This document shows, one piece after another, positions 15,852-23,710 of a stretch of 64,000 nucleotides of DNA (positions are counted from its first letter, which is position 1; the number at the start of each line of letters is the position of its first letter). The stretch comes from Bacteroidales bacterium (lineage in GTDB: Bacteria; Bacteroidota; Bacteroidia; Bacteroidales; F082). The notes under the pieces are model-generated. The model ran no database searches, had not been told where the DNA came from, and saw only the letters and a program-made list of their open reading frames with translations. Made by a program: the position numbers and the translations under genes. The stretch covers positions 1-64,000 of the forward strand of contig JAEEJS010000004.1 in NCBI GenBank assembly GCA_016282015.1, in the 5' to 3' direction.

Positions 15852-18056
15852 TTATTTTGTTATTACTCTTATTGGACGTACATAGCAATTCATGGCGTTA
15901 TAATAAGTTAATCCATCACAAAAATCTATTGAATAACCATTATGATAATTATTATCATAATCACTACTCCAATACTTGTCATTAACAAATCCACCAATTG
16001 TGTTGTGAATTAAATACATATAATAAAGTTCATTTAAATCTGGTAAACGCCAATCTGTAAATCCTGCAAATGTTAGGTTTTCACAAGTTGTAACTGCTGA
16101 ATGCCACGGCATAAAGGATCCTAAATCTGAATATACAACATAGGTATTGCCATTGTAAATAAATCGCGGGAAGCCTAGATATATACGATAATCATATTCC
16201 ATTATGAACTGTTCACTATATGAAGTTTCAGACAGATTTGTCGCATATGAACGGATATAATATGTTGTATTGTCGGTCAAACCTGTTATAACCGACGAAT
16301 AATAACCCGTCCCGTTTCCATCAGAAGTGTGAGAATCAGCAATAGTTGGATTTGGTACTGTACTCCAACAAACGCCTCTTTCTGTTATAGTAAAACCTCC
16401 ATCATATAGGATATTTGATGTGCAACTTACGCTAGTGGAGGATAAAGCTTCAAAACTATATACATCCAACATAACAATAGGAGTAGCTCCGTTGGTGGCA
16501 AAAACCCTCTCTTCACCGTAATAAGTGTTAAATTCGTTGGAGGCATATGCTCTTACATAGTAAATTGTAGCTGATGTTAGCCCTGATATATAACTAACAA
16601 ATGCTCCAGTGCCTGTCCCATCAATAGAATGATTGTCAAAAATGGTGGGATTTTGTGTTGTAGCCCAGCAAACACCTTTGGCCGTTATTGGCAAGTTGTT
16701 TTCATTAGAAACCGTAGCATTACCACCGCATATTGCTGTTTCTGGTCCGATGGATGTAACAGAGTTGGTTGTCACAGTTATCTCACCTGAATTTGTTGTA
16801 AACGTTTTTTCTTCTCCATAGAAAGTCCCCACCTCATTTGTCGCATATGCTCTAACGTAATAATTGGTGTTAATAGTTAGATTGGTAATATAACTGGTAT
16901 ATGAGCCTATTCCTGAACCGTCATCAGTATGATTGTTGGCAGTTGTTGGGTTATGGTTAGTACTCCAACATACACCACGAGCAGTTACAGGTAAAGTGTT
17001 ACCGTTTTCTAGTGAGAGTGTTCCGCCACACGTTACACTTGTAGAAGCTATATCGGTAACATCATGTGTTGTGACATTAATAATGCCAGCTGGAGTAGTA
17101 AAGGAGACATGGTCGCCATATGCTACACCAACAGCATTTATTGCATAAGCGCTGACATAATATGTGGTATTTGGTGTAAGTTCATTTAAATTTGCTGAAT
17201 ACGAAGCCTGACCGTTTATTCCTGAAACAATTTTACCCAAATTATTATCAATTGTCGGTTGAGGATTTGTAGAATAAACAAAACCTCTCTCAGTATAAAC
17301 AGGCGTACCTCCGTTAATAACAGTCCCATTAAATGTAACAAAATATTGTGTGAGATTGCTGACAGGATCTGTTGTAAGCGAAGGTAGCCCCACATCAGCC
17401 CCAGCTGTTATCAGCAATTCTTTGCTGCCATTATCCGAATTAATATTAAGAATGTATGATTTTAACCCTAAACCTAATGCATCGCGGTCAATTGTTACTT
17501 TTATCGGTTCTTGTCTGCCAGCTTCGATTTCTCCAGACGACTCATGGTTAAGCATTGATATCGCTTCAGTAATCCAACTGCAGTTTTCCTCAATCCACCA
17601 TGTTATTTTTCTTGGACTATCATTAAAAATACTGAAAGTACGGCTTGTGACATCATTCTCTGCGCCAAACCCCAGTGAGTCTATATCTTGGCCTTCACTA
17701 TTTATAATTCTCAAAATAGAAGGCAACTTTTCTATTTGCACATCACCTTTGAATGTCTCACCTGGTTTCACAGTAATAGTACTTGATTTCAAATCTTTAT
17801 AACCTGTTTTTGTGACAAACAAATTGTAATCACCTGGGTCAATCTGAGTAAATTGGAAAGTTCCGTCATAGCCGGTTACAGTTTTAAGACCTTTAGGCAT
17901 AAGTTCAACTCCGGCACCTGATATGCTTGCCTGTGAAGCTTTGTCAACTACACTTCCATATATAGAACCTGGAGCTGTTGCAGAATCTTTTTTCCTGCAT
18001 CCAGCCATCAGCAATATGATTATTAAGAGGGCGATTATGGTGATGTGCTTTCTCAT
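15852..18056 (-). CDS. large lipoprotein: regulatory-like, FN3-like repeats, DUF1566 module
   Basis: 734 residues. Lipoprotein signal with lipobox LLMAGC (Cys20), then a carboxypeptidase-regulatory-like beta domain (about 30-105), an Ig/BACON-like segment (about 110-220), and four tandem fibronectin-III-like modules of about 90 residues. The modules share RGVCWSTxxNPT, a D-G-x-G-x-G turn, TTYYVRAYATN and YGE. The C-terminus (about 650-734) is a DUF1566/Lcl-type module: TDWRLPDLNELYYMY, GGFVNDKYWSS, YVRPIRV. Such proteins are surface-exposed; the Lcl module is linked to adhesion or glycan binding in other bacteria. The GGFVNDKYWSS block is identical in the next gene of the operon. Confidence 0.85.
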   Translation of the reverse strand: MRKHITIIALLIIILLMAGCRKKDSATAPGSIYGSVVDKASQASISGAGVELMPKGLKTVTGYDGTFQFTQIDPGDYNLFVTKTGYKDLKSSTITVKPGETFKGDVQIEKLPSILRIINSEGQDIDSLGFGAENDVTSRTFSIFNDSPRKITWWIEENCSWITEAISMLNHESSGEIEAGRQEPIKVTIDRDALGLGLKSYILNINSDNGSKELLITAGADVGLPSLTTDPVSNLTQYFVTFNGTVINGGTPVYTERGFVYSTNPQPTIDNNLGKIVSGINGQASYSANLNELTPNTTYYVSAYAINAVGVAYGDHVSFTTPAGIINVTTHDVTDIASTSVTCGGTLSLENGNTLPVTARGVCWSTNHNPTTANNHTDDGSGIGSYTSYITNLTINTNYYVRAYATNEVGTFYGEEKTFTTNSGEITVTTNSVTSIGPETAICGGNATVSNENNLPITAKGVCWATTQNPTIFDNHSIDGTGTGAFVSYISGLTSATIYYVRAYASNEFNTYYGEERVFATNGATPIVMLDVYSFEALSSTSVSCTSNILYDGGFTITERGVCWSTVPNPTIADSHTSDGNGTGYYSSVITGLTDNTTYYIRSYATNLSETSYSEQFIMEYDYRIYLGFPRFIYNGNTYVVYSDLGSFMPWHSAVTTCENLTFAGFTDWRLPDLNELYYMYLIHNTIGGFVNDKYWSSDYDNNYHNGYSIDFCDGLTYYNAMNCYVRPIRVITK

Positions 18057-18094
18057 AGTTGTATTATCACAAACTAATGTTGTATGTATAACTA

Positions 18095-19675
18095 TTATTT
18101 GGACATTTTTACTTTGTATGGAGCTTTTGATAATTTCACATTATTTTCATTCGCATTAATTATTATAGTTTGAGGCAATTGTATTTCAGCACCATCTTCT
18201 CCTTTGACATTGTTGATATATGCCCAAATTGCCCAACAAAGATCGTTACCCTCATTATAGTCGTAAGCGTCATACCATCCGATTGATTCAAGATAACACC
18301 AACGTGCATTGGGGTTGCCGATTCCATCACAAGCACCTCTAGGATAATAACCGGCATCGTACGTATGGCATATTGAAATCCATACTGACATATTTGATGG
18401 CAAAGCTAACGGTTGTGATAATGTTATAGTATTCCACCCAACTGATGAAACATAAAAAGATTGAGATTTCATCAATGTATTTGGCTCAGAAGTTCCTTCT
18501 TTATATATTTTTAACGTATAGGAACCTGTTTCGCCCAAATAAGCATCAACTTTTGATATACTTGAACCAGAATATTGCGATGTTATTTCAGATGGAAACA
18601 TAACTGCCCATTCATCAGACCCTCCATATTTTAATCCCCAACAATCTAAATAGTTGTTATAATCACCGTAATGAAGACATTTCTCTGTATCTCTAACAGC
18701 TCGAACATAATGAGTTTCGGAAGGCATATCAGAATTATCCCAACCATGTCTAAAATTATAGTAATAATAGTAATCACTATATGTTTCCTTTGTGGACGAC
18801 CAATATTTATCATTAACAAATCCACCGATAAAGTCTCTGTGGTTATATAAAACTTCCAATTCGTCTATTGTTGGCAATCTCCAATCATTATAATTTGCAA
18901 CATTTGAATTTTGACAATATGCGTTGGCGGAATACCAGTCATAGCAGCCCAAATCTGCTCTTTGAACCATCAGATTTGTCCCAGGAACTTCAATAACAAG
19001 GTCGTTTATACTTCCCCCGACTTTTCTCGCTTTTATTGGTAGCTCAACTCCGCCTGCATTAGTTGATACGACTATAGTTGTAACATTATCACCGTCAGAC
19101 AGCAAGTTTCTGTTTATAATTACCGATACCGTTACCATGTTTCCTTTGTTAACTGTTCCAAACGATGGATTGATCTGTGTTATCCAATTAGCTGTTTTTG
19201 TAATAGTGAAGTCCAAATTTACTAAACCACCATTGAAAAGATTGAATGATTTTTGCGAAACGCCTGCGTATGAACCGAAATCCAGTTCTAGCAACGGGTG
19301 TTGATTGTTGTCAACAATCTGCAACATCTGTGGCAGTTTTTGTATCTGGACATCTCGTCTCATACGTCTGCCATCTCTTACCGAAATGACATAATCATCT
19401 ATTAATTCGGAGTATTCGGCTTTTCTTACAACGATTGTGTAATCCCCATCCTCAATGTTTTTGAACTCGTATTGTCCGTTGTATCCAGTTTGAGTGGTTT
19501 CTCCGCTGGGGCGAAGCTGAACATTGGCATGTCTGACATAATCACCAGAGGCGAAGTCGGTGACAATACCATAAATTGATCCTTGTGGAGTACTTGATGC
19601 TGAACTGTTATCTTTTTTACAGCCTGTCATCAGTAAACATATGATGGCAATAGAGATAATAATATATTTTTTCAT
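18095..19675 (-). CDS. lipoprotein: regulatory-like, DUF1566 and jelly-roll modules
   Basis: 526 residues. Lipobox LLMTGC (Cys19). The first three parts match the 734-residue neighbour in order: regulatory-like domain (about 32-105), BACON/Ig-like segment (about 110-215), then a DUF1566/Lcl module (about 225-330, with NDWRLPTIDELEVLYN and GGFVNDKYWSS). The C-terminal 200 residues (WAVMFPSEI, then SYTLKIYKEGTSEPNTL and GWNTITLSQPLALPS) look like the jelly-roll adhesin domain common in Bacteroidetes secreted proteases. It lacks the FN3-like array of its paralogue. Surface protein, binding target unknown. Confidence 0.82.
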   Translation of the reverse strand: MKKYIIISIAIICLLMTGCKKDNSSASSTPQGSIYGIVTDFASGDYVRHANVQLRPSGETTQTGYNGQYEFKNIEDGDYTIVVRKAEYSELIDDYVISVRDGRRMRRDVQIQKLPQMLQIVDNNQHPLLELDFGSYAGVSQKSFNLFNGGLVNLDFTITKTANWITQINPSFGTVNKGNMVTVSVIINRNLLSDGDNVTTIVVSTNAGGVELPIKARKVGGSINDLVIEVPGTNLMVQRADLGCYDWYSANAYCQNSNVANYNDWRLPTIDELEVLYNHRDFIGGFVNDKYWSSTKETYSDYYYYYNFRHGWDNSDMPSETHYVRAVRDTEKCLHYGDYNNYLDCWGLKYGGSDEWAVMFPSEITSQYSGSSISKVDAYLGETGSYTLKIYKEGTSEPNTLMKSQSFYVSSVGWNTITLSQPLALPSNMSVWISICHTYDAGYYPRGACDGIGNPNARWCYLESIGWYDAYDYNEGNDLCWAIWAYINNVKGEDGAEIQLPQTIIINANENNVKLSKAPYKVKMSK

Positions 19676-19686
19676 ACCTATAATTA

Positions 19687-20028
19687 TTAATAATCCTTTT
19701 GCAATTCAATTATTTCGTTAATTGTTCCACCTGCTACTGTGGTGACGGTTACGCGATTGGTTATATATCCGTTTTTTTGAGCAGAGATGGTATATTGATT
19801 TTCATACAGATCATTAAACTCAAAATATCCATTATCGCCTGTATGAGCATTCATGCCACTCGGACTGAGCGTTACAGTTGCCCCTTGAATGGCTTGGCTG
19901 GTTTCATAATCTATTACAATTCCTGTAATTGTACAATAAATGTTGTATTCTTTCTTTTTGCTGCATGAAGCTGTAACGAAAAGAAGCATAAAACCTACAA
20001 TTATTATATAATGTAATTTTATTTTCAT
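19687..20028 (-). CDS. small carboxypeptidase-regulatory-like lipoprotein
   Basis: 113 residues. Lipoprotein signal with Cys22 (VTASC), then one carboxypeptidase-regulatory-like beta sandwich (ITGIVIDYETSQAIQGATVTL, then GYFEFNDLYENQYTIS). It is essentially the N-terminal module of the two large neighbouring lipoproteins standing alone. Gaps are 11 bases to the next gene and 10 to the previous one. No catalytic residues. It could be a truncated paralogue or a genuine small subunit; the intact signal and stop favour a functional gene. Confidence 0.75.
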   Translation of the reverse strand: MKIKLHYIIIVGFMLLFVTASCSKKKEYNIYCTITGIVIDYETSQAIQGATVTLSPSGMNAHTGDNGYFEFNDLYENQYTISAQKNGYITNRVTVTTVAGGTINEIIELQKDY

Positions 20029-20038
20029 GTTCTTAAAT

Positions 20039-20863
20039 TTAGAAATTATAACTTATCCCAATACCATAAGCCAAATTGTTGTTTTCTGGGATTAGTTTTG
20101 GCGCAAATGCAAAGCCTTTTGTCTTTGTGGGCATCTTATATGCTGTATAAAGGTTTATCACGTATACCGCTGCGGCGGCTCCAAACAAAATCTTACTTGA
20201 TGTGTCCAACATTTTATAGTTGTCGTATGCATCTTGTCTGTAATTACTGGTATAATTTGGATTTTGACTTATATCATATTGGTTATTGCTTTCGAGAAGA
20301 CAATATACGCCTCCGCCAATCAATGCCAAATCGCCAATCATGAAAGCGTAACCGACAGGTTTGTTCTTTTTTACTATTATTTGGCCTAATCCAGGAAAAA
20401 CAGACAATCCCAATGCTCTCCAATCATCGGAGTGGTCTTCTACCATATTGTAGCAATCATTAAAGTTATCAAAATAAACAGTGATATTACCTGCTTCAGC
20501 AACTTGACAAAGTATATATACTCGATAATGTATGCCGTCATTCTCGGAGTATTCACAAACTTTGTTAATAGGTATATTAAATTGCCTTGAAATCACACTA
20601 TAATCAGTTCCTTTTTGAAGGGCATTAAAAATGTTTTCTGAATCAAAAGGTTGACCAATGCGCATGGCAGTTGAGCGGAAAACTTCTCCTATGGCAAAGT
20701 TTCTGGCTTCGATTTCGGATTCACCAGTTGCCCATTCTACAACATACCGATAAGTACTATTCGTCGGAGTAGGTTTGTTTTTTATCCAATTTGGTTTGTT
20801 TTGGGTAAATGATGTTAATGTAACAATAGTAAATACAATTGTAAATACGAGTCTTTTTTGCAT
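20039..20863 (-). CDS. LPP20-like protein with DUF5683-like membrane domain
   Basis: 274 residues. Signal peptide (1-20, ending TSFTQ), then an LPP20-like domain (about 24-135): PNWIKNKPTPTNSTYRYVV, the helix EARNFAIGEVFRSTA, IPINKVCEY and YRVYILCQVAEAG. From about 150 the protein resembles the DUF5683 family (LSVFPGLGQIIVKKNKPVGYAF) with two or three hydrophobic segments and a final aromatic-ending strand (GIGISYNF). Its N-terminal half is a clear paralogue of the next gene downstream of the promoter (148 residues), sharing IPINKVCEY-type and VAxxx motifs. Probably an envelope protein of unknown role. Confidence 0.72.
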   Translation of the reverse strand: MQKRLVFTIVFTIVTLTSFTQNKPNWIKNKPTPTNSTYRYVVEWATGESEIEARNFAIGEVFRSTAMRIGQPFDSENIFNALQKGTDYSVISRQFNIPINKVCEYSENDGIHYRVYILCQVAEAGNITVYFDNFNDCYNMVEDHSDDWRALGLSVFPGLGQIIVKKNKPVGYAFMIGDLALIGGGVYCLLESNNQYDISQNPNYTSNYRQDAYDNYKMLDTSSKILFGAAAAVYVINLYTAYKMPTKTKGFAFAPKLIPENNNLAYGIGISYNF

Positions 20864-20874
20864 ATCTTATGAAT

Positions 20875-21321
20875 TCATTCGCATTTGTTGAAAAATTCAA
20901 ATTGAGGATCAACCAAAGCGCTGTTAGCTACTTGCCATAACACGTATAATCGTATGCCGTTTGATGTTATTAGGTCTTCTCGGTATTCGCACACTTTATT
21001 AATGGGTAGACGCATTTGACCGCTATTAGACGAAATAGATTGCAACACGTCATCTTTTAAAGTACTTTCATTATCATTGATGTTGACGGAGATTCCAACT
21101 AATTTTGAATAGCTTTCATAAATTGCCTTAGCAAAAGACTCAGCATACACATCTCTGTAATTTTTCCCTTCAGCAATAGTGACCCTATAATAAAAATTAC
21201 CGCTTTGTGGAATAGGTGTGTTTTTTACCCAATAAGGCGGTTGTGGATACAGGGATTGGGCGTTGCAGTTAAACGCCCATCCCATAAGAGTTAACACCGT
21301 AATAAGCATTATTTTTTTCAT
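20875..21321 (-). CDS. LPP20-like secreted protein
   Basis: 148 residues with a Sec signal (1-21, ending CNAQ). PPYWVKNTPIPQSGNFYYRVT, the helix YAESFAKAIYESYSKLVG, LPINKVCEYRED and IRLYVLWQVAN follow the same order as in the 274-residue neighbour, so these are duplicated copies of one fold. LPP20-type domains occur in outer-membrane-associated and flagellar-accessory proteins of other phyla. Gaps are 11 and 9 bases to the neighbours. Confidence 0.72.
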   Translation of the reverse strand: MKKIMLITVLTLMGWAFNCNAQSLYPQPPYWVKNTPIPQSGNFYYRVTIAEGKNYRDVYAESFAKAIYESYSKLVGISVNINDNESTLKDDVLQSISSNSGQMRLPINKVCEYREDLITSNGIRLYVLWQVANSALVDPQFEFFNKCE

Positions 21322-21330
21322 AAAGCATTA

Positions 21331-21963
21331 TTATTGGTTCTCAGACATATATTGTTTTGCCCATTCACGGAATTTTTCGCGATCATAAAGATACTTCAGT
21401 TCTTCTTCTTGTGATAAAACATCTATGGAATTATTAATAAGTTCTTTCTTTGATACTTCAATAACATAATATGCTTGATATTCACCTGATCCTAACCATA
21501 TTACATCTTCACATGGGTTATCAGCATCATTTAACATCTTATCTACCACCTGATTCATCTCTCTTTCCATAATGCGTTCCACTTTGTCTGATGCCGATTG
21601 CCCGGCTACAGTTTTGCTATAGCCAGTCGATACGCCTTTCACAACTCCTCCTAAACGGTTTTTTAGCATTTCTTTAGCTGATGACAATGCCGCATCACGT
21701 GCATTTTGCATATTAACGTTAGTTCCGACTCCTAGTTCTCTGAAGTAATCTTTATCACTTCTTGCTTCTTGTTTGCAAGGAATCACAACTGATTCTCTGC
21801 TAGGTTGCTGTGCTACTGGTTGCTGAGCCACTGGTTGCTGGGCCGGTTGTTGATAAGTTGGTTGTTGCTGTTGTGGCTGATTGTTAACCATCTGTTTGTT
21901 GCTTCCGCAGCTTGCTAAAGTTAGAATCATAGCAGCTACGCCTAATAAATGTAACTTTTTCAT
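21331..21963 (-). CDS. LPP20-family lipoprotein
   Basis: 210 residues. Lipobox TLASC (Cys19), then a low-complexity Gln/Pro tether with repeated PVAQQ units (about 27-53), and an LPP20-type domain: RELGVGTNVNMQNARDAALSSAKEML, later SGEYQAYYVIEVSKKEL. The tether suggests a domain held away from the membrane. It shares SRESVVIPCK and the following domain with the first gene of the operon, so they are tandem paralogues. Confidence 0.82.
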   Translation of the reverse strand: MKKLHLLGVAAMILTLASCGSNKQMVNNQPQQQQPTYQQPAQQPVAQQPVAQQPSRESVVIPCKQEARSDKDYFRELGVGTNVNMQNARDAALSSAKEMLKNRLGGVVKGVSTGYSKTVAGQSASDKVERIMEREMNQVVDKMLNDADNPCEDVIWLGSGEYQAYYVIEVSKKELINNSIDVLSQEEELKYLYDREKFREWAKQYMSENQ

Positions 21964-22001
21964 GATTGTAAAATTTAATTGTTAATAATTTGTTTGAAGT
22001 A

Positions 22002-22577
22002 TTATTCAATATTCATTATGTTATTAAGGTAATTCACAAATATATCCTCATTGAAATCAATGCCAAGGTCGTTGTCTTTTGATAGTTTGTTTAAATCGTT
22101 GATAATGCATGTCTTTATTTGTTTTTTGGATACTTCAATTGCACAATATGAATGATAATGCCCAGTAGCTTCCACATAAGTGTCGTCACAAATCACATTC
22201 ATGTCATAATAAATATGAGAAGACATATCTTTTATATAATCACCTAAATTAATATCATATAATGAACATCTCGAAATTTCTATTAATAGATTGTCAGTTG
22301 TGTTTTGTAATTTGTTTTTGGCATCATACAAAGCAACTCTCATGGCGTCTTCCATTCTAATACTTGTACCTGTGCCAAGTAATCTGAAGTAATCATTATC
22401 ACTTTTTGCTTCATTTTTGCATGGTATCACAACAGATTCTCTGCTAGGTTGCTGTTTTACAGGTTGTTGCGTTACAGGTTGTTGAGACTCTTGTGACACC
22501 ACTTTTTTTTCACTTCCGCAGCTTGCGAAAGCCAAAGTTAGAACAATAATACCACCAAGTTTTGTTAAGGCTCTCAT
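22002..22577 (-). CDS. LPP20-family lipoprotein, first gene of envelope operon
   Basis: 191 residues from the ATG at 22577; an ATG at 22592 is the alternative but puts an acidic MIIID in front of the signal. Lipobox AFASC is followed by a Gln/Pro tether (QPVTQQPVKQQPSRESVVIPC) and an LPP20-like domain (FRLLGTGTSIRMEDAMRVAL, later YHSYCAIEVSKKQI). Compared with its downstream paralogue the Gln/Pro tether is shorter and the C-terminal half has diverged. A strong promoter lies about 45 bases upstream, and nine co-directional genes follow with short gaps. Confidence 0.8.
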   Translation of the reverse strand: MRALTKLGGIIVLTLAFASCGSEKKVVSQESQQPVTQQPVKQQPSRESVVIPCKNEAKSDNDYFRLLGTGTSIRMEDAMRVALYDAKNKLQNTTDNLLIEISRCSLYDINLGDYIKDMSSHIYYDMNVICDDTYVEATGHYHSYCAIEVSKKQIKTCIINDLNKLSKDNDLGIDFNEDIFVNYLNNIMNIE

Positions 22578-22622
22578 GTCTATAATTATCAATAGTTAGT
22601 AGTCGACAAATAATGCACACCG

Positions 22623-22653
22623 CAAATTTAAACATAACCAATTAAAAATCAAA
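22623..22653 (-). promoter_or_regulatory. promoter of the ten-gene envelope operon
   Basis: On the minus strand TTTG at 22653-22650 (-33) and TAAATTTG at 22630-22623 (-7) are separated by 19 bases, matching the Bacteroidetes consensus in both boxes and spacing. Transcription would begin near 22615. Confidence 0.7.
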
Positions 22654-22751
22654 GCATTACACTTCTACTTTTATTATCGGAAAATATGAATATAATTATA
22701 GGAAATGTGGTAAAATAATTTTGTTTTTGGCTCGCTTGATATCATTATCTT

Positions 22752-22797
22752 AAAGTATACTTTTAAAAAATATAAAAATATTATAAAGTATACTTTA
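22752..22797. repeat. pair of AAAGTATACTTT palindromes, 33 bp apart
   Basis: The perfect palindrome AAAGTATACTTT occurs at 22752-22763 and again at 22785-22796 (14 bp there, with flanking T/A). The centres are 33 bp apart, close to three helical turns. The pair lies between the divergent envelope-operon and abiE promoters, in a 300-base intergenic region that is otherwise AT-rich without other features. It looks like a two-site operator for a dimeric regulator. Confidence 0.55.
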
Positions 22798-22825
22798 AAA
22801 TAATGTTTTATAGCAAAGGATTGAT

Positions 22826-22887
22826 TAATTTTGCAATGCAGTTGCAATTATAAACAAAAAATGTTTATTTTTGCAACCGTATTGCAG
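22826..22887 (+). promoter_or_regulatory. abiE promoter with clustered TTGCAA repeats
   Basis: TATTTTTG at 22866-22873 is a -7 box 25 bases before the abiEi ATG; GTTG at 22841-22844 could be the -33. A second -7-like TAATTTTG lies at 22826-22833. TTGCAA or TTGCAG occurs at 22831, 22842, 22871 and 22882, giving inverted arms such as TGCAA-CCGTA-TTGCA. TAAAC and GTTTA (22851-22867) also pair. AbiEi proteins are known to bind paired inverted repeats in their own promoter, so these are candidate sites. Confidence 0.5.
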
Positions 22888-22897
22888 ATTCTGATAT

Positions 22898-23710
22898 ATG
22901 AACACAAACGAAACAAGCCTTAATGATTGGATAACGCAGCGTGTATTGAGGGGTAAGTACTTCTTTACAATGGCGGAAATTACAGAATCATTCCCACAGA
23001 AGACACAATTTGTCTTGCGTACTGATTTGAACCGTTTGACAAAAAGAGGTGTTATCATGTCGCCTTGTAGAAATTTTTATGTGGCAGTGCCGGAAGAGTA
23101 TAGATTGAAGGGCGTTGTACCACCAATTTTCTATATTGACAATATGATGAGTTTTATGGGAAAGCCATATTACGTGGCCTTGCTTTCAGCTGCGGCACTA
23201 CACGGTGCCGCTCATCAGGCACCTCAAGCGTTTATGGTTATTACAAATGACAAAATGAGAAGCGTCGTTAAAAACGGTACAAGATTGGATTTTGTTACAC
23301 GCAAGTATATACCAACGGCTTTTTTGATTAAGAAAAGGTCGAAAAGCGGTGATTTCAATGTTTCATCGCCGGCATTAACCGCCATTGATTTGATTGAATA
23401 TGAAGCAAATGTTGGTGGGCTTTCAAGAGCAACGGAAGTGTTGGCAGAATTGTTGGAAACGATTGATTTCAAGAGTGTTGACGCTGAATTTTATAAGATT
23501 GCTCAAACACCGATATATCAGAGACTTGGTTATATTTTAGAAGAGGTGTTGGATGAAAAGGCGCAAGCCGACACACTTTATGAGGGATGCAAAAATGCCG
23601 GTCTTACATTCAGAAAGACACCACTAAAAAAGGGACGAATGGCAGAGCAAGAATCGGCAACACGGTGGAAGATACAAGAAAACATTACTTTAGAAATTGA
23701 TGAATTATGA
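22898..23710 (+). CDS. abiEi: AbiEi-family antitoxin / transcriptional regulator
   Basis: 270 residues. The N-terminal winged-helix (about 1-70: NDWITQRVLRGKYFFTMAEI, RTDLNRLTKRGVI) is the DNA-binding domain that represses the operon; the C-terminal domain (about 80-270) shows the AbiEi signature KPYYVALLSAAALHGAAHQAP. In the type IV AbiE systems this protein counters the toxin without a stable complex. Its TGA overlaps the toxin ATG by 4 bases (ATGA), so the two are translationally coupled. The gene is AT-rich like the island beside it. Confidence 0.9.
   Translation: MNTNETSLNDWITQRVLRGKYFFTMAEITESFPQKTQFVLRTDLNRLTKRGVIMSPCRNFYVAVPEEYRLKGVVPPIFYIDNMMSFMGKPYYVALLSAAALHGAAHQAPQAFMVITNDKMRSVVKNGTRLDFVTRKYIPTAFLIKKRSKSGDFNVSSPALTAIDLIEYEANVGGLSRATEVLAELLETIDFKSVDAEFYKIAQTPIYQRLGYILEEVLDEKAQADTLYEGCKNAGLTFRKTPLKKGRMAEQESATRWKIQENITLEIDEL

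Noticed and set aside
22752-22797. Short CRISPR-like array
   Set aside because: Only two copies of a self-complementary 12-mer with an AT-rich spacer; no cas genes.
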